Assembly (NCBI GenBank): GCA_025057155.1
Contig: JANWYD010000001.1
Location: forward strand, 147,113 to 211,112
Direction: 5' to 3'
From: Chloroflexaceae bacterium
GTDB lineage: Bacteria; Chloroflexota; Chloroflexia; Chloroflexales; Chloroflexaceae
DNA length: 64,000 nt
Shown: piece by piece, positions 45,573 through 53,203 of the stretch
How positions within the stretch are numbered: the first letter of the stretch is position 1
Layout: each line of letters opens with the position of its first letter
Notes under the pieces: generated by a model
Databases searched by the model: none
The model's input: only the letters and a program-made list of their open reading frames with translations
Told to the model about the DNA's origin: nothing
Translations under genes and position numbers: made by a program

Positions 45573-46436
45573 ATGACCAGACGCGGGGCGCAGCGGATCA
45601 TGGTCTGGACGTTCAACGAAGGTGTCGGGCGATCGCGTCGCGATGAACTGGCGGTTGAGGAGCCGCTCGAAGTACGGTTGCGAGCGGGGGCGGCGCAGCG
45701 CAGCCTGGCCATCACCATGCGCACGCCGGGCAACGACTTCGAGCTGGCTGCCGGCTTCCTCTTTAGCGAAGGGCTGATCGCTGATCGCCACGACGTTGCG
45801 CAGATCGCGTACTGTGTCGATCCCCAGGTAGACGGTGAGCAGCGCTACAACATTGTGCAGGTGGTGTTGCGGCGGGAGGAATTGCCCGATCTGACGACCT
45901 TCACCCGGCATTTCACGATGGGGAGCGCCTGCGGGGTGTGTGGCCGCGCGGGGCTGGACACGCTGCGCGGACGTGGCTGTGCGCCGCTGGCTTCGGGGCC
46001 GCTTATCCGCCCCGAAGTGATAACGGCGCTGCCGCGGCGACTCCAAGACGCTCAGGGATTGTTCAGCCGCACGGGGGGGTTGCACGCCGCCGCGCTCTTC
46101 GACCCGGAGGGAGCATTGCTGGTCTCCCGCGAGGACATCGGACGTCACAACGCCCTGGACAAGCTCATCGGCTGGGCGCTCCTCGCCGGGCGCGTGCCGC
46201 TGGCCGGCGGCGTATTGATGGTGAGCGGCCGGGCCAGTTACGAGATTGTGCAAAAGGCCCTGGTGGCCGGTATTCCCATTGTGTGCGCGGTCTCCGCGCC
46301 GAGCAGCCTGGCGGTGCAGGTGGCCCGCGAGTTCGGGATGACGCTGATCGGGTTCGTCCGTGGCGCTCGTTTCAACGTGTACGCGGGAGTGGAGCGGGTT
46401 GGCTTGCCTGCCAGTACTTCCCGGCCTGATGCATAG
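45573..46436 (+). CDS. fdhD: formate dehydrogenase accessory sulfurtransferase FdhD, CxxC type
   Basis: 287 residues. FdhD passes sulfur to the bis-MGD cofactor of formate dehydrogenases. The reactive loop has the classic CGVCG (GSACGVCGRAGLD, about residues 118-122), and family motifs GNDFELAAGFLFSEG, TGGLHAAAL, SREDIGRHNALDKLIG and SGRASYEIVQKA are all present. GGAAGG precedes the ATG at 45573. It is on the same strand as the FDH-like gene ending at 45052 but 520 bp away. A second FdhD of a different subtype is encoded at 58730-59539. Confidence 0.95.
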   Translation: MTRRGAQRIMVWTFNEGVGRSRRDELAVEEPLEVRLRAGAAQRSLAITMRTPGNDFELAAGFLFSEGLIADRHDVAQIAYCVDPQVDGEQRYNIVQVVLRREELPDLTTFTRHFTMGSACGVCGRAGLDTLRGRGCAPLASGPLIRPEVITALPRRLQDAQGLFSRTGGLHAAALFDPEGALLVSREDIGRHNALDKLIGWALLAGRVPLAGGVLMVSGRASYEIVQKALVAGIPIVCAVSAPSSLAVQVAREFGMTLIGFVRGARFNVYAGVERVGLPASTSRPDA

Positions 46437-46516
46437 GGGCCGGACGATGGAGGGTACACAAAAACACGAAAGGGAGGGTGTCGCCCTCCCCTTCGGCTGT
46501 GACTATCTGACAGGGA

Positions 46517-46957
46517 TCAGCCGACGTTGATCTGGATCTTGCGCGGCTTGACCTCTTCAGCCTTGGGTACGCGCAGCGTGAGCACGCCATTCTCCAGGCG
46601 GGCCTCGATAGCATCGCCGCGAACCGTGCTCGGCAGGGTAATGGAGCGATTGAAGCGTCCGTAGCGGCGCTCGATGCGATGGTAGTTGCGCTCGTGCTCT
46701 TCGGCGCTCCTCTTCACCTCGCCGCTGATCGAGAGCACCCCGTTCTCGATGGTGACGTTCAGGTCGTCAGCCTTCATCCCCGGCACGGCCAGCTCGACGA
46801 TGTAGGCGTCGGGCGTCTCGCTCAGGTCGAGCGCGGGTACGAAGCTGCCATCGCGGGTAGGCATCATCGGAACGAAGCTCTCTTCGAACAGGCGGTTCAC
46901 GGCCTCACGCAGCGTCATCGCCTCCTGGAACGGATCCCAACGAGTCAGGCTCGTCAT
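46517..46957 (-). CDS. small heat-shock protein, Hsp20/alpha-crystallin family
   Basis: 146 residues. The start MTSLTRWDPFQEAMTLREAV is typical of bacterial Hsp20. The alpha-crystallin domain spans about residues 40-130 (AYIVELAVPGMKADDLNVTI, GVLSISGEV, GRFNRSITLP, LENGVLTLRVPKAE), ending with IQINVG. It is an ATP-independent holdase that keeps unfolded proteins soluble. A GGAGGT site lies 7 bases before the ATG. No CIRCE element is seen; the repeated TCTAACA at 47053-47079 is a candidate operator. Confidence 0.95.
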   Translation of the reverse strand: MTSLTRWDPFQEAMTLREAVNRLFEESFVPMMPTRDGSFVPALDLSETPDAYIVELAVPGMKADDLNVTIENGVLSISGEVKRSAEEHERNYHRIERRYGRFNRSITLPSTVRGDAIEARLENGVLTLRVPKAEEVKPRKIQINVG

Positions 46958-47354
46958 CTTACCACCTCCCTGTGTGTATTGTGTTCAGTTCTGTGCAGTC
47001 CGGCGCTGCACCTGCAGCGCTTTCGTTCTGGCGCTACTGTAACGCGGAAGTGTTAGATGAACGTCTAAGCGATGTTAGAAAGGCGTAAATGGTGGGGAGA
47101 CAGGGGGGGAGGCGGGTTCTCAGGTGTAGGGTTTTTCGAGCGAGAAGCGGTTTTCGGCATTCCCATGCGCTTACGATCCTCACCCCCCGCTCCCGCGCGC
47201 GGGAGCGGGGGGTTGGGCGTCCCAATGCCCCGGATGGCGCATGCGACGCGAGCGTGCGCCGGAAAACCCTCCACCTGAGAACGGGAGGTGGGGAGGTGGA
47301 GGGGTGTGCAGCGGTTGCTCTTGGATCCGCACAGCTTGCCATCCCCTGGCGCCT
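46958..47354. other. hsp20 upstream region
   Basis: About 400 bp between hsp20 and the expansin gene. It carries the TCTAACA direct repeat (47053-47079) and, further up, two repeats of CCCCCCGCTCCCGCGCGCGG-like and GGGAGGTGGGGAGGTGGAG sequence. No gene is supported. Confidence 0.5.
47053..47080 (-). promoter_or_regulatory. candidate operator upstream of hsp20
   Basis: On the minus strand TCTAAC occurs twice exactly 22 bp apart (two helical turns), with an inverted TTAGA midway, so the right half also forms TTAGA-N6-TCTAA. It lies about 100 bp before the hsp20 ATG. The arrangement suggests a dimeric regulator site. Confidence 0.4.
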
Positions 47355-48122
47355 CTATGGTCCAGGCGGGAACTGAGCGCGGCCTGGCGTCTCGACGCCG
47401 TCGCCGAGAACGATGCCGCTGTCGGTGAGCACATTGCCGTAGGCGTCGGTGACGCGGAGCGTGTACGGGCCGGGCCCCATATCGCGCCCGACAAAGTAGT
47501 TGTAGTCCTGCCGCACCAGCGGCAGCCACTGCCCGGCGGCGGTGCGGTACTCCAGTTTGACGATCGGGTTGCGGTGGTAGCGCACCTGGATGGCCGTCCA
47601 CCAGCGATTGCTGCCCTCTTTGACCCGGTAGGCGATGGCGCGTCCCAGCTCCGGGCTGATCACCCGCCAGGTAATGGGCACGATGCCCTTTTCGAGGGGA
47701 GCGATGCGGGCAAAGGCCTGGGCGCTCAGGTCAAGGTGCCCCCGTGTGCACTGAGCATCGGGACATTTGTCAACGATGCGCACCACGACGCTGCCCAGTT
47801 CGCCAAATACCTCGACGTAGGCCCCGCAGTAGACGGCGGCCGGGCCGCCCGCGGGGTTGCCTTCGGGATCGGGGTTGCCATAGTCTTCGTGGCTGATCGC
47901 CGCGACCATCAGGTCGCCGGGGGAGGGACCAAAGGAGCAGTTGCCGTCGCCCGTGGCGTTGTAGTACGTCGCCCGTCCGGCGCGCAACTCGTTCAGTGGC
48001 CGGGCAACGCTTAGCAGCGGCAGATAGATGGGGGCAGGCGGTTGGGACACGGTTGTGGTCAGGCTTCCCAGACCTGCCAGCGCCACGATGGTGACGAGCA
48101 TCGCCCGCAGCGGAAGGAACAT
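47355..48122 (-). CDS. bacterial expansin (EXLX-type, DPBB plus CBM63)
   Basis: 255 residues. A signal peptide covers about residues 1-27, followed by a short linker. Domain D1 is a six-stranded double-psi beta barrel with GRATYYNATGDGNCSF, two further Cys in VYCGAYVEVF and DKCPDAQCTRGH, and the conserved Asp in GHLDLSAQAF. Domain D2 (about 160-245) fits the CBM63 cellulose-binding module, including adjacent tryptophans in SNRWWTAIQVRYHRNP and YNYFVGRDMGPGPYTLRVTD. Expansins loosen cellulose/peptidoglycan contacts without hydrolysis (family knowledge). It could help gliding filaments on a matrix or interact with cellulose, which is inference. Confidence 0.85.
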   Translation of the reverse strand: MFLPLRAMLVTIVALAGLGSLTTTVSQPPAPIYLPLLSVARPLNELRAGRATYYNATGDGNCSFGPSPGDLMVAAISHEDYGNPDPEGNPAGGPAAVYCGAYVEVFGELGSVVVRIVDKCPDAQCTRGHLDLSAQAFARIAPLEKGIVPITWRVISPELGRAIAYRVKEGSNRWWTAIQVRYHRNPIVKLEYRTAAGQWLPLVRQDYNYFVGRDMGPGPYTLRVTDAYGNVLTDSGIVLGDGVETPGRAQFPPGP

Positions 48123-48309
48123 CGGAGCCGCCCTTTACTGCTTTTTAACCGCGCTGGCCCCAGTTAACCACATGTCGCTGCGGTATGCACGCCGGCAGCC
48201 TGGTACCATGGTCCTTATTGTGTGCTACAACTGGTCGGGAGGCGTTGCCCCGCGTCGGGGCAGTGGAGACTCTGGCGGGCGGGGACATGGGAGTCCCGAT
48301 TTCTTCACC
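48123..48309. other. spacer between expansin and HEPN genes
   Basis: I looked here for the nucleotidyltransferase (MNT) partner usual for a HEPN protein and found no coding sequence. Confidence 0.5.
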
Positions 48310-48720
48310 TTATGCAGGCCGCATATCTGGCGGCAGCAACGAGATGATGAAGGCGTACAGTCCTTCCGCCGCTGACAGCGCCCGCTCGAACCGGGGTCGG
48401 TCTGGTTCCTTCGCGTATCCGGGATACCGAAAAATTCGCGTATAGGGTGTCAGTTCTATGCCCGCATCAATCCAACTGACGAAGTCGGGTGCATATGCCG
48501 CGGCAGCGCGCACCAGGACCTCGATGTCAAGGATGCGCCCGAACTCGTGGTTGCACAGAACCAGATAGCCCCTGACCGCCTTCTCGGCTGCTTGCTGGCA
48601 GTGGCATATCGCGGTGTCGAGCAACGGCGGATCGTTGGCGGCCAGGACTTTCTTTGAGACGACCGCGCCCTTCCGAACACCGGGCGCAACCCGGAGGGTT
48701 GCATAACCGGCCCTTCCCAA
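48310..48720 (-). pseudogene. HEPN-domain protein, apparently 5'-truncated
   Basis: The frame from 48720 encodes 136 residues. From about residue 22 it matches HEPN proteins (DPPLLDTAICHCQQAAEKAV, RGYLVLCN, ELTPYTRIFRYPGY). The usual N-terminal helix (W..KA..DL..A) is missing. In its place the frame reads through the dispersed palindrome GCAACCCGGAGGGTTGC at 48686-48702, giving unrelated residues GYATLRVAPGVRKGA. This suggests the palindrome inserted into, or replaced, the 5' end. No MNT partner is adjacent. It could still be expressed as a shortened protein, so I mark it as a probable pseudogene. Confidence 0.6.
48686..48702. repeat. GCAACCCGGAGGGTTGC palindrome inside the HEPN 5' end
   Basis: A perfect 17-bp copy, identical to the core at 42768-42784. 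Between pepF and the HEPN fragment. Confidence 0.85.
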
Positions 48721-48725
48721 TAATG

Positions 48726-50534
48726 TTACACCAGCCTCTCAAGTTCCGCGATATATCCTTCGAGCACGGCAAAGGCCCGCTGCACCGGTTCGGGAGAAGC
48801 CAGATCCACCCCGGCGTGGCGCAGGATATCCAGGGGGTAGCGAGAGCTGCCGGCCTTGAGGAAGTCGAGGTAGCGTTCGGCCGCGCCGGGAGCGCCGGCC
48901 AGCACCCCTTCGGCGAGCGCGTGCGCGCCAGAGATGCCGGTGGCATACTGGTAGGTGTAAAAGTTGGCGTAGAGGTGGGTGGAGAACTGCATCCAGGTCG
49001 CGCCGACGCGCTCGCGATCCATCGCCACTTCGTCGCCGTAGCCCTCGGCAAACAGGTCGGCCATCAGGTTGATCAGGCTGTCGGCGGTCAGGGCCTCGCC
49101 TCGTTCGACCCGTTCGTGGATCTCGAGTTCGAAGCGCGCCAGGGTTGGCATCATGAAGAAGTAACGGTGGAAGTTCGATAGCGCCTCTTCGAGGATGCTG
49201 ATCCGGGCCTCGCGCTCCTGGAGGCGCTTCAGGAGGTGGGCGCGCACCAGGGCCTGATTGAAGTTCGAGGCGACTTCGGCGAGAAAAAGGCCATAGTTGG
49301 CGTACACGAACGGCTGGCTGGCCCAGGTGTAGTACGAGTGCATCGAGTGGCCGAGTTCGTGAGCCAGGGTGCTGAGGCCGAAGATGTCGTCGTTGTACGA
49401 CATCATGATGAACGGGTGCGTTCCCGGCGCGCCCATTGAGAAGGCCCCGGCGCGTTTTCCCCGATTGGGATACACGTCTACCCAGCGTTGCTCGAGGAGG
49501 CCCCGGCGCATCACCGCGACGTACTCTTCACCCAGCGGCTGCATCCCCTCGCAGATCCACTCGATGGCCTGGGAGTAAGGCACGCGGAGCGGCGCGCCGG
49601 TCAGCGGCGCCTTGATGTCGTAGACCTGCAACGCATCCAGGCCCAGGGCCCTGCGGCGCAGCCGCCAGTAACGGCGCCACAGCGGGAGGTGCTGCCGGAA
49701 GGTGGCGATCAGATGGTGAAAGACCTCGAGCGGGATGTCATTCGACGCCAGCGCCGCTTCAAGCGCCGAACGGTAGCCCCGCGCCCGGGCGATGAAGATG
49801 TTTTGTTTGACTCCCGTGGCCAGACAGTTGGCCTGAACGTGTTTGAGCGCCAGATGAGCGTCGGCATAATTCTCCCACGCGCTGCGGCGCACCTCCCGGT
49901 CGGGATGGGTCAGCAGGGCGTTAATCGCGCTCTGAGCGATCTCGAACGGTTGGCCCTGTGAGTCCCGGGCCGGGGCGAAGCGCAGGTCGGCGTTGGTCAG
50001 GATGCCGTGGGTGGCTCTAGCGGACGTGAACGGTTCGCTGAGCTGGCCCAGCAGTTCCTCGACCTCCGCCGAGCGCACGTGGGCGGCACGGCGGGCAAGG
50101 CGCTCGAAGTAGTGGGCATAATGGGCCAGACGGGGCTCGGTCCGGGTCCACTCCCGTAACTTTTCGGGTCCAATGGCGAGCATCTCCGGCTCGCCGAAGG
50201 CCAGGGCAGCGCTCAGCCGTCCGTTCAGCGCCGTGGCCCGATCCACACGAGCCTGAGCGGTCGCGTCAGTGGTGTTGACGGCGTAGAACATGCGGGCGTA
50301 GACGCCAACCCGCAGCGCGACGCGGAGCAACTCCTCGGCCAGTTCGAGGTAGCTGGCCAGGGTGGCCGGTCCGTCAGCAAGGCGCCCGCGATAGCCGGCC
50401 ACTTCCTCCAGCCGGCTGGCGACCATACGCGCCGCCGCGGCCCATTCGGACTCGGTGGCGAAGACGCTGGCGGGATCCCAGGTGTATTCAGCAGGGATCT
50501 CGCTGCGCTCAGGGACAATCTGGTTCATTGGCAT
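48726..50534 (-). CDS. pepF: oligoendopeptidase F (M3 metallopeptidase)
   Basis: 602 residues. The zinc site [11 protein letters not shown] (His, Glu, His) lies near residue 385 and the third ligand Glu in [13 protein letters not shown] follows about 25 residues later. Upstream [20 protein letters not shown] and downstream [17 protein letters not shown] are typical of PepF. It hydrolyses oligopeptides in the cytoplasm. The start at ATG 50534 follows AGAG; a second ATG two codons later is equally possible. Confidence 0.95.
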   Translation of the reverse strand: MPMNQIVPERSEIPAEYTWDPASVFATESEWAAAARMVASRLEEVAGYRGRLADGPATLASYLELAEELLRVALRVGVYARMFYAVNTTDATAQARVDRATALNGRLSAALAFGEPEMLAIGPEKLREWTRTEPRLAHYAHYFERLARRAAHVRSAEVEELLGQLSEPFTSARATHGILTNADLRFAPARDSQGQPFEIAQSAINALLTHPDREVRRSAWENYADAHLALKHVQANCLATGVKQNIFIARARGYRSALEAALASNDIPLEVFHHLIATFRQHLPLWRRYWRLRRRALGLDALQVYDIKAPLTGAPLRVPYSQAIEWICEGMQPLGEEYVAVMRRGLLEQRWVDVYPNRGKRAGAFSMGAPGTHPFIMMSYNDDIFGLSTLAHELGHSMHSYYTWASQPFVYANYGLFLAEVASNFNQALVRAHLLKRLQEREARISILEEALSNFHRYFFMMPTLARFELEIHERVERGEALTADSLINLMADLFAEGYGDEVAMDRERVGATWMQFSTHLYANFYTYQYATGISGAHALAEGVLAGAPGAAERYLDFLKAGSSRYPLDILRHAGVDLASPEPVQRAFAVLEGYIAELERLV

Positions 50535-50666
50535 CGTTCTCTATCCTGAATCCGGCATCGCCGAACGTTGCAGGCTAACCCCTGGCTGAGTTCACGCAAG
50601 CCCCTGCGGGGCTTGTACGTCTTAGCCCGCTTCTTTCTGATCCTCCCGCGCGAGGGTTCTGGGCGC

Positions 50667-51443
50667 TCAGGCAAAACGCGCCGGGCGCTTCTCGCGGAAG
50701 GCCGCCACGCCCTCGGCGAAGTCCGGGTGAGCGCTGGCGGCCTCCTGGGCCATGGCCTCATAGTTGAGGGCCGCTTCGAGCGTGGCATGCTGCGAGAACT
50801 CCAGACTGCGCTTGATCAGACTGATGGCCAGGGAGGGGCCGCGGGCCAGTTCCAGGGCGAGGTCGCGGGCCGCCTGGGCGAGGTCGCCATCGGGCACAAT
50901 GCGGTTGAGCATGCCCCACTGGAGAGCGGTAGGCGCATCGAGTTCGCCGCCGCGGGTCGCCAGTTCAAAGGTGCGCGCCTGGCCGATCAGTCGCGGGAGA
51001 GTGTAGGTCATGCCACAGTCGGGTATCAAGCCGATGCGGGCAAAGGCCACCACCAGGCGGGCGCTCTCGGCGGCCAGGCGCAGGTCGCAGGCCAGGGCCA
51101 GGCTGAGGCCGGCTCCCGCGGCCACGCCGTTGATCGCCGCGATCACCGGTTTCGGCAGCGCGCGTAGTTTGGTGACCAGGGGATTGTAGCTCTGGCGCAA
51201 ACGTTCGCCAATCAGCGCCGCGGCCCCTTCGGCCGGGAACTCCCGCAGGTCCTGCCCGGAGCAGAACGCCTTCCCGGCCCCGGTGATCACCACCACCCGC
51301 ACCTGCGGGTCGCGTTCGGCCTGTTGCAGGGCCGCCAGCAGATCGGCGTGCAGCTGGGCGTTCAGCGCATTGAACACCTCGGGCCGGTTCAAGGTGAGGG
51401 TTGCAACACCGTCGGCCGTCGCATAGAGGACAGTTGTATCCAT
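50667..51443 (-). CDS. enoyl-CoA hydratase/isomerase, PaaG-like
   Basis: 258 residues, crotonase fold. The oxyanion-hole segments are AFCSGQDLREF and NGVAAGAGLSLALACD. The stretch ARIGLIPDCGMTYTLPRLIG, with Asp where hydratases have Glu, is characteristic of PaaG (1,2-epoxyphenylacetyl-CoA isomerase) and relatives. The substrate is inferred only. It pairs with a PaaF-like hydratase at 51662-52438 on the same strand, separated by a 218-bp spacer of palindromes. Confidence 0.85.
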   Translation of the reverse strand: MDTTVLYATADGVATLTLNRPEVFNALNAQLHADLLAALQQAERDPQVRVVVITGAGKAFCSGQDLREFPAEGAAALIGERLRQSYNPLVTKLRALPKPVIAAINGVAAGAGLSLALACDLRLAAESARLVVAFARIGLIPDCGMTYTLPRLIGQARTFELATRGGELDAPTALQWGMLNRIVPDGDLAQAARDLALELARGPSLAISLIKRSLEFSQHATLEAALNYEAMAQEAASAHPDFAEGVAAFREKRPARFA

Positions 51444-51540
51444 AATAGAAAGCCCCTTTTTGCATCATTCCGAACAAAACCTCCCCCTGGCGAATGAGGA
51501 GTTGGCGCGATGGGTTTCTGCCCCCATCGGGCAGGGGCGT

Positions 51541-51654
51541 GGGGAAACCCGGTTTTCCCACCCTCCTCGACCAGGCGAGGGTAGGGGGAAACCCGGTTTC
51601 CCCGTATTTCTCCAACCTGAGTTCGGTAGGAGCGTGGGGAAACCCGGTTTTCCC
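51541..51654. repeat. three GGGGAAACCCGGTTTTCCC palindromes in tandem
   Basis: Palindromes start at 51541, 51585 and 51636, each preceded by a G-rich lead (GCAGGGGCGT, GAGGGTA, TAGGAGCGT). All lie between the two enoyl-CoA hydratase genes. Related elements occur at 15658, 25553, 25628, 26631 and 59654. Confidence 0.85.
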
Positions 51655-51661
51655 TTGCCCC

Positions 51662-52438
51662 TCAGCGGCCCTGGAACACCGGCGGGCGCTTCTCGATGAA
51701 GGCGCGCATGCCTTCCTTCTGATCCTCGGTATCGAAGAGCAGGTAGAAATTACGCAACTCAATCGCCAGGCCCTCCCGCAGCGTCGTCTCGGCGGCCGCC
51801 CGCACGGCCTCCTTTGCCAGTTGCACTGCCAGGGGCGCCTTTGCCGCCGCCTGGGCGGCCAGGCGCTGCGCTTCCTGGAGAAACCTTTCCACGGGGGCCA
51901 GCCGGTTTACCAGCCCGTACTGGTAAGCCTCCTGGGCCGAGATCGTCGCGCCGGTGAGGATCAGTTCCATCGCGCGGTAGGGGCCGATGGCGCGCGTCAG
52001 CCGCTGGGTTCCTCCCGCGCCTGGAATGATCCCCAGGTTGATCTCCGGCTGGCCGAACTGCGCGGTTTCACTGGCGACAATCATATCGCACATCATCGCC
52101 AGTTCGCAGCCGCCTCCCAGGGCATACCCGCTCACCGCGGCGATCAGCGGCTTGCGAAAGGCCGCAATGCGCGCCCAGCGCTCAAAGGCGCGACTGGTGA
52201 GCATGCCCATCGGCGACGCCTCGGCCATGGCCTTGATGTCGGCGCCGGCGGCGAAGGCGCGCGGCCCGCCGGTCAGCACCACGGCGCGGATCTGGTCGTC
52301 GGCCTCGCACTGCGCCAGGGCTGCGGTGAGAGCGTCAATCAACTCCGGACTGAGGGCGTTGAGCACTCTGGGGCGGTTGAGGGTCAGGGTGGCCACGTGG
52401 CCCTCGATGGTGGAGAGCACCAGTTGCTCGTCGGACAT
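51662..52438 (-). CDS. enoyl-CoA hydratase, PaaF-like
   Basis: 258 residues. Oxyanion-hole loops are AFAAGADIKAM and GYALGGGCELAMMCD. Catalytic glutamates are in GQPEINLGIIPGAGGTQRL, the hallmark of true enoyl-CoA hydratases. The C-terminal EGMRAFIEKRPPVFQGR is typical of this group. It adds water to trans-2-enoyl-CoA in beta-oxidation or, as PaaF, to 2,3-dehydroadipyl-CoA in phenylacetate breakdown. No other paa genes are present. Confidence 0.92.
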   Translation of the reverse strand: MSDEQLVLSTIEGHVATLTLNRPRVLNALSPELIDALTAALAQCEADDQIRAVVLTGGPRAFAAGADIKAMAEASPMGMLTSRAFERWARIAAFRKPLIAAVSGYALGGGCELAMMCDMIVASETAQFGQPEINLGIIPGAGGTQRLTRAIGPYRAMELILTGATISAQEAYQYGLVNRLAPVERFLQEAQRLAAQAAAKAPLAVQLAKEAVRAAAETTLREGLAIELRNFYLLFDTEDQKEGMRAFIEKRPPVFQGR

Positions 52439-53203
52439 AGAGCCTCCCCCTGCTTCTATGGCGCGCTGTCAGCGCGCACTCGATGCTCCCTATCGTACCC
52501 TAACCCCGCAGAGGGCGTCAAAACCGGCGCCCCGCGCCGAGGTTCGTCCGAAGTCACCGCAGCGGACGCAGAGCGTTTGAAAACGCGCATCCCTCTGCAT
52601 GCTCTGCGGTAAGGCTGCGTTTCGTTGCGGAACCTTCACCTGTAGTTGACGAGAAAATTATTCTATGCCTCAAATGTCTCGCTCACGAACTCTCTGGTTG
52701 CGGAAGATTTACTTCTAGTTTACAAAACAGTTATTTCAATTTTTACGGTTTGCTGTACGATGCCGTCAACGATTTCCCTACTTGCTTCAAAGTCGCTGGC
52801 AGCAATTCACCGGTGTAAGCTCTGCACTGGACTGGTGAATGTTTGCGCAAAAAACTCTGCACGGTCGTCCGCGGGCTGGCCATAGCGCGCAGCCCTGCCG
52901 GGAGAGCCGGGCTGGTCGCTGTCACCTTGACGACCTTGATGTGGATGGGCGCGGTTTGCAGAGGGACATTCAGCCAGGCGCCCGCTGCGGAGGCCGCATT
53001 TCGCCCGGCCCGTAATGAGAGGGCAACCTCACAGGCCGGGTCATCCACCTGTGCCGGATGGACATACGCCAGGCGAGGGCGTGGGAAGCGTGTCGCTTTC
53101 CACACTCCTAGCCACTGCCGGATCGAGTCGATAGACCAGCTAGAGGAGTAGCATCACACCAGCGCGCTCAACAATCCATACTCCGGGTGAGGAGGGAGCC
53201 ACA
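52439..53203. other. long upstream region of the formate dehydrogenase operon
   Basis: 765 bp between the divergent hydratase and fdnG. It contains a degenerate copy of the ~70-bp dispersed element (52543-52616), an AT-rich island (about 52640-52770), and a structured segment at 53081-53148. A 102-codon frame with a TTG start at 52843 and a hydrophobic patch exists but has no ribosome site or family, so I do not call it. The promoter of the operon presumably lies here. Confidence 0.6.
53081..53148 (+). promoter_or_regulatory. structured mRNA leader before fdnG (two hairpins)
   Basis: Hairpin 1: GTGGGAAGCG and CGCTTTCCAC (53081-53103, 3-nt loop, one G-U). Hairpin 2: CTCCTAGC and GCTAGAGGAG (53105-53148, two-base bulge). 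Both lie 55-120 nt before the fdnG ATG. The position in front of a molybdoenzyme operon makes a cofactor-sensing leader worth testing, but I cannot match it to the Moco riboswitch consensus. Confidence 0.45.

Noticed and set aside
52640-52770. Pho-box-like array upstream of the formate dehydrogenase operon (TTTACA, TTTACG)
   Set aside because: It shares the word ACAGTTATTT with the pstS promoter, but the 11-bp phasing breaks and no TAGGAT follows at 9 bp.
52843-53151. 102-codon frame with a hydrophobic segment before fdnG
   Set aside because: TTG start, no ribosome site, no family, and it runs into the structured leader of fdnG.
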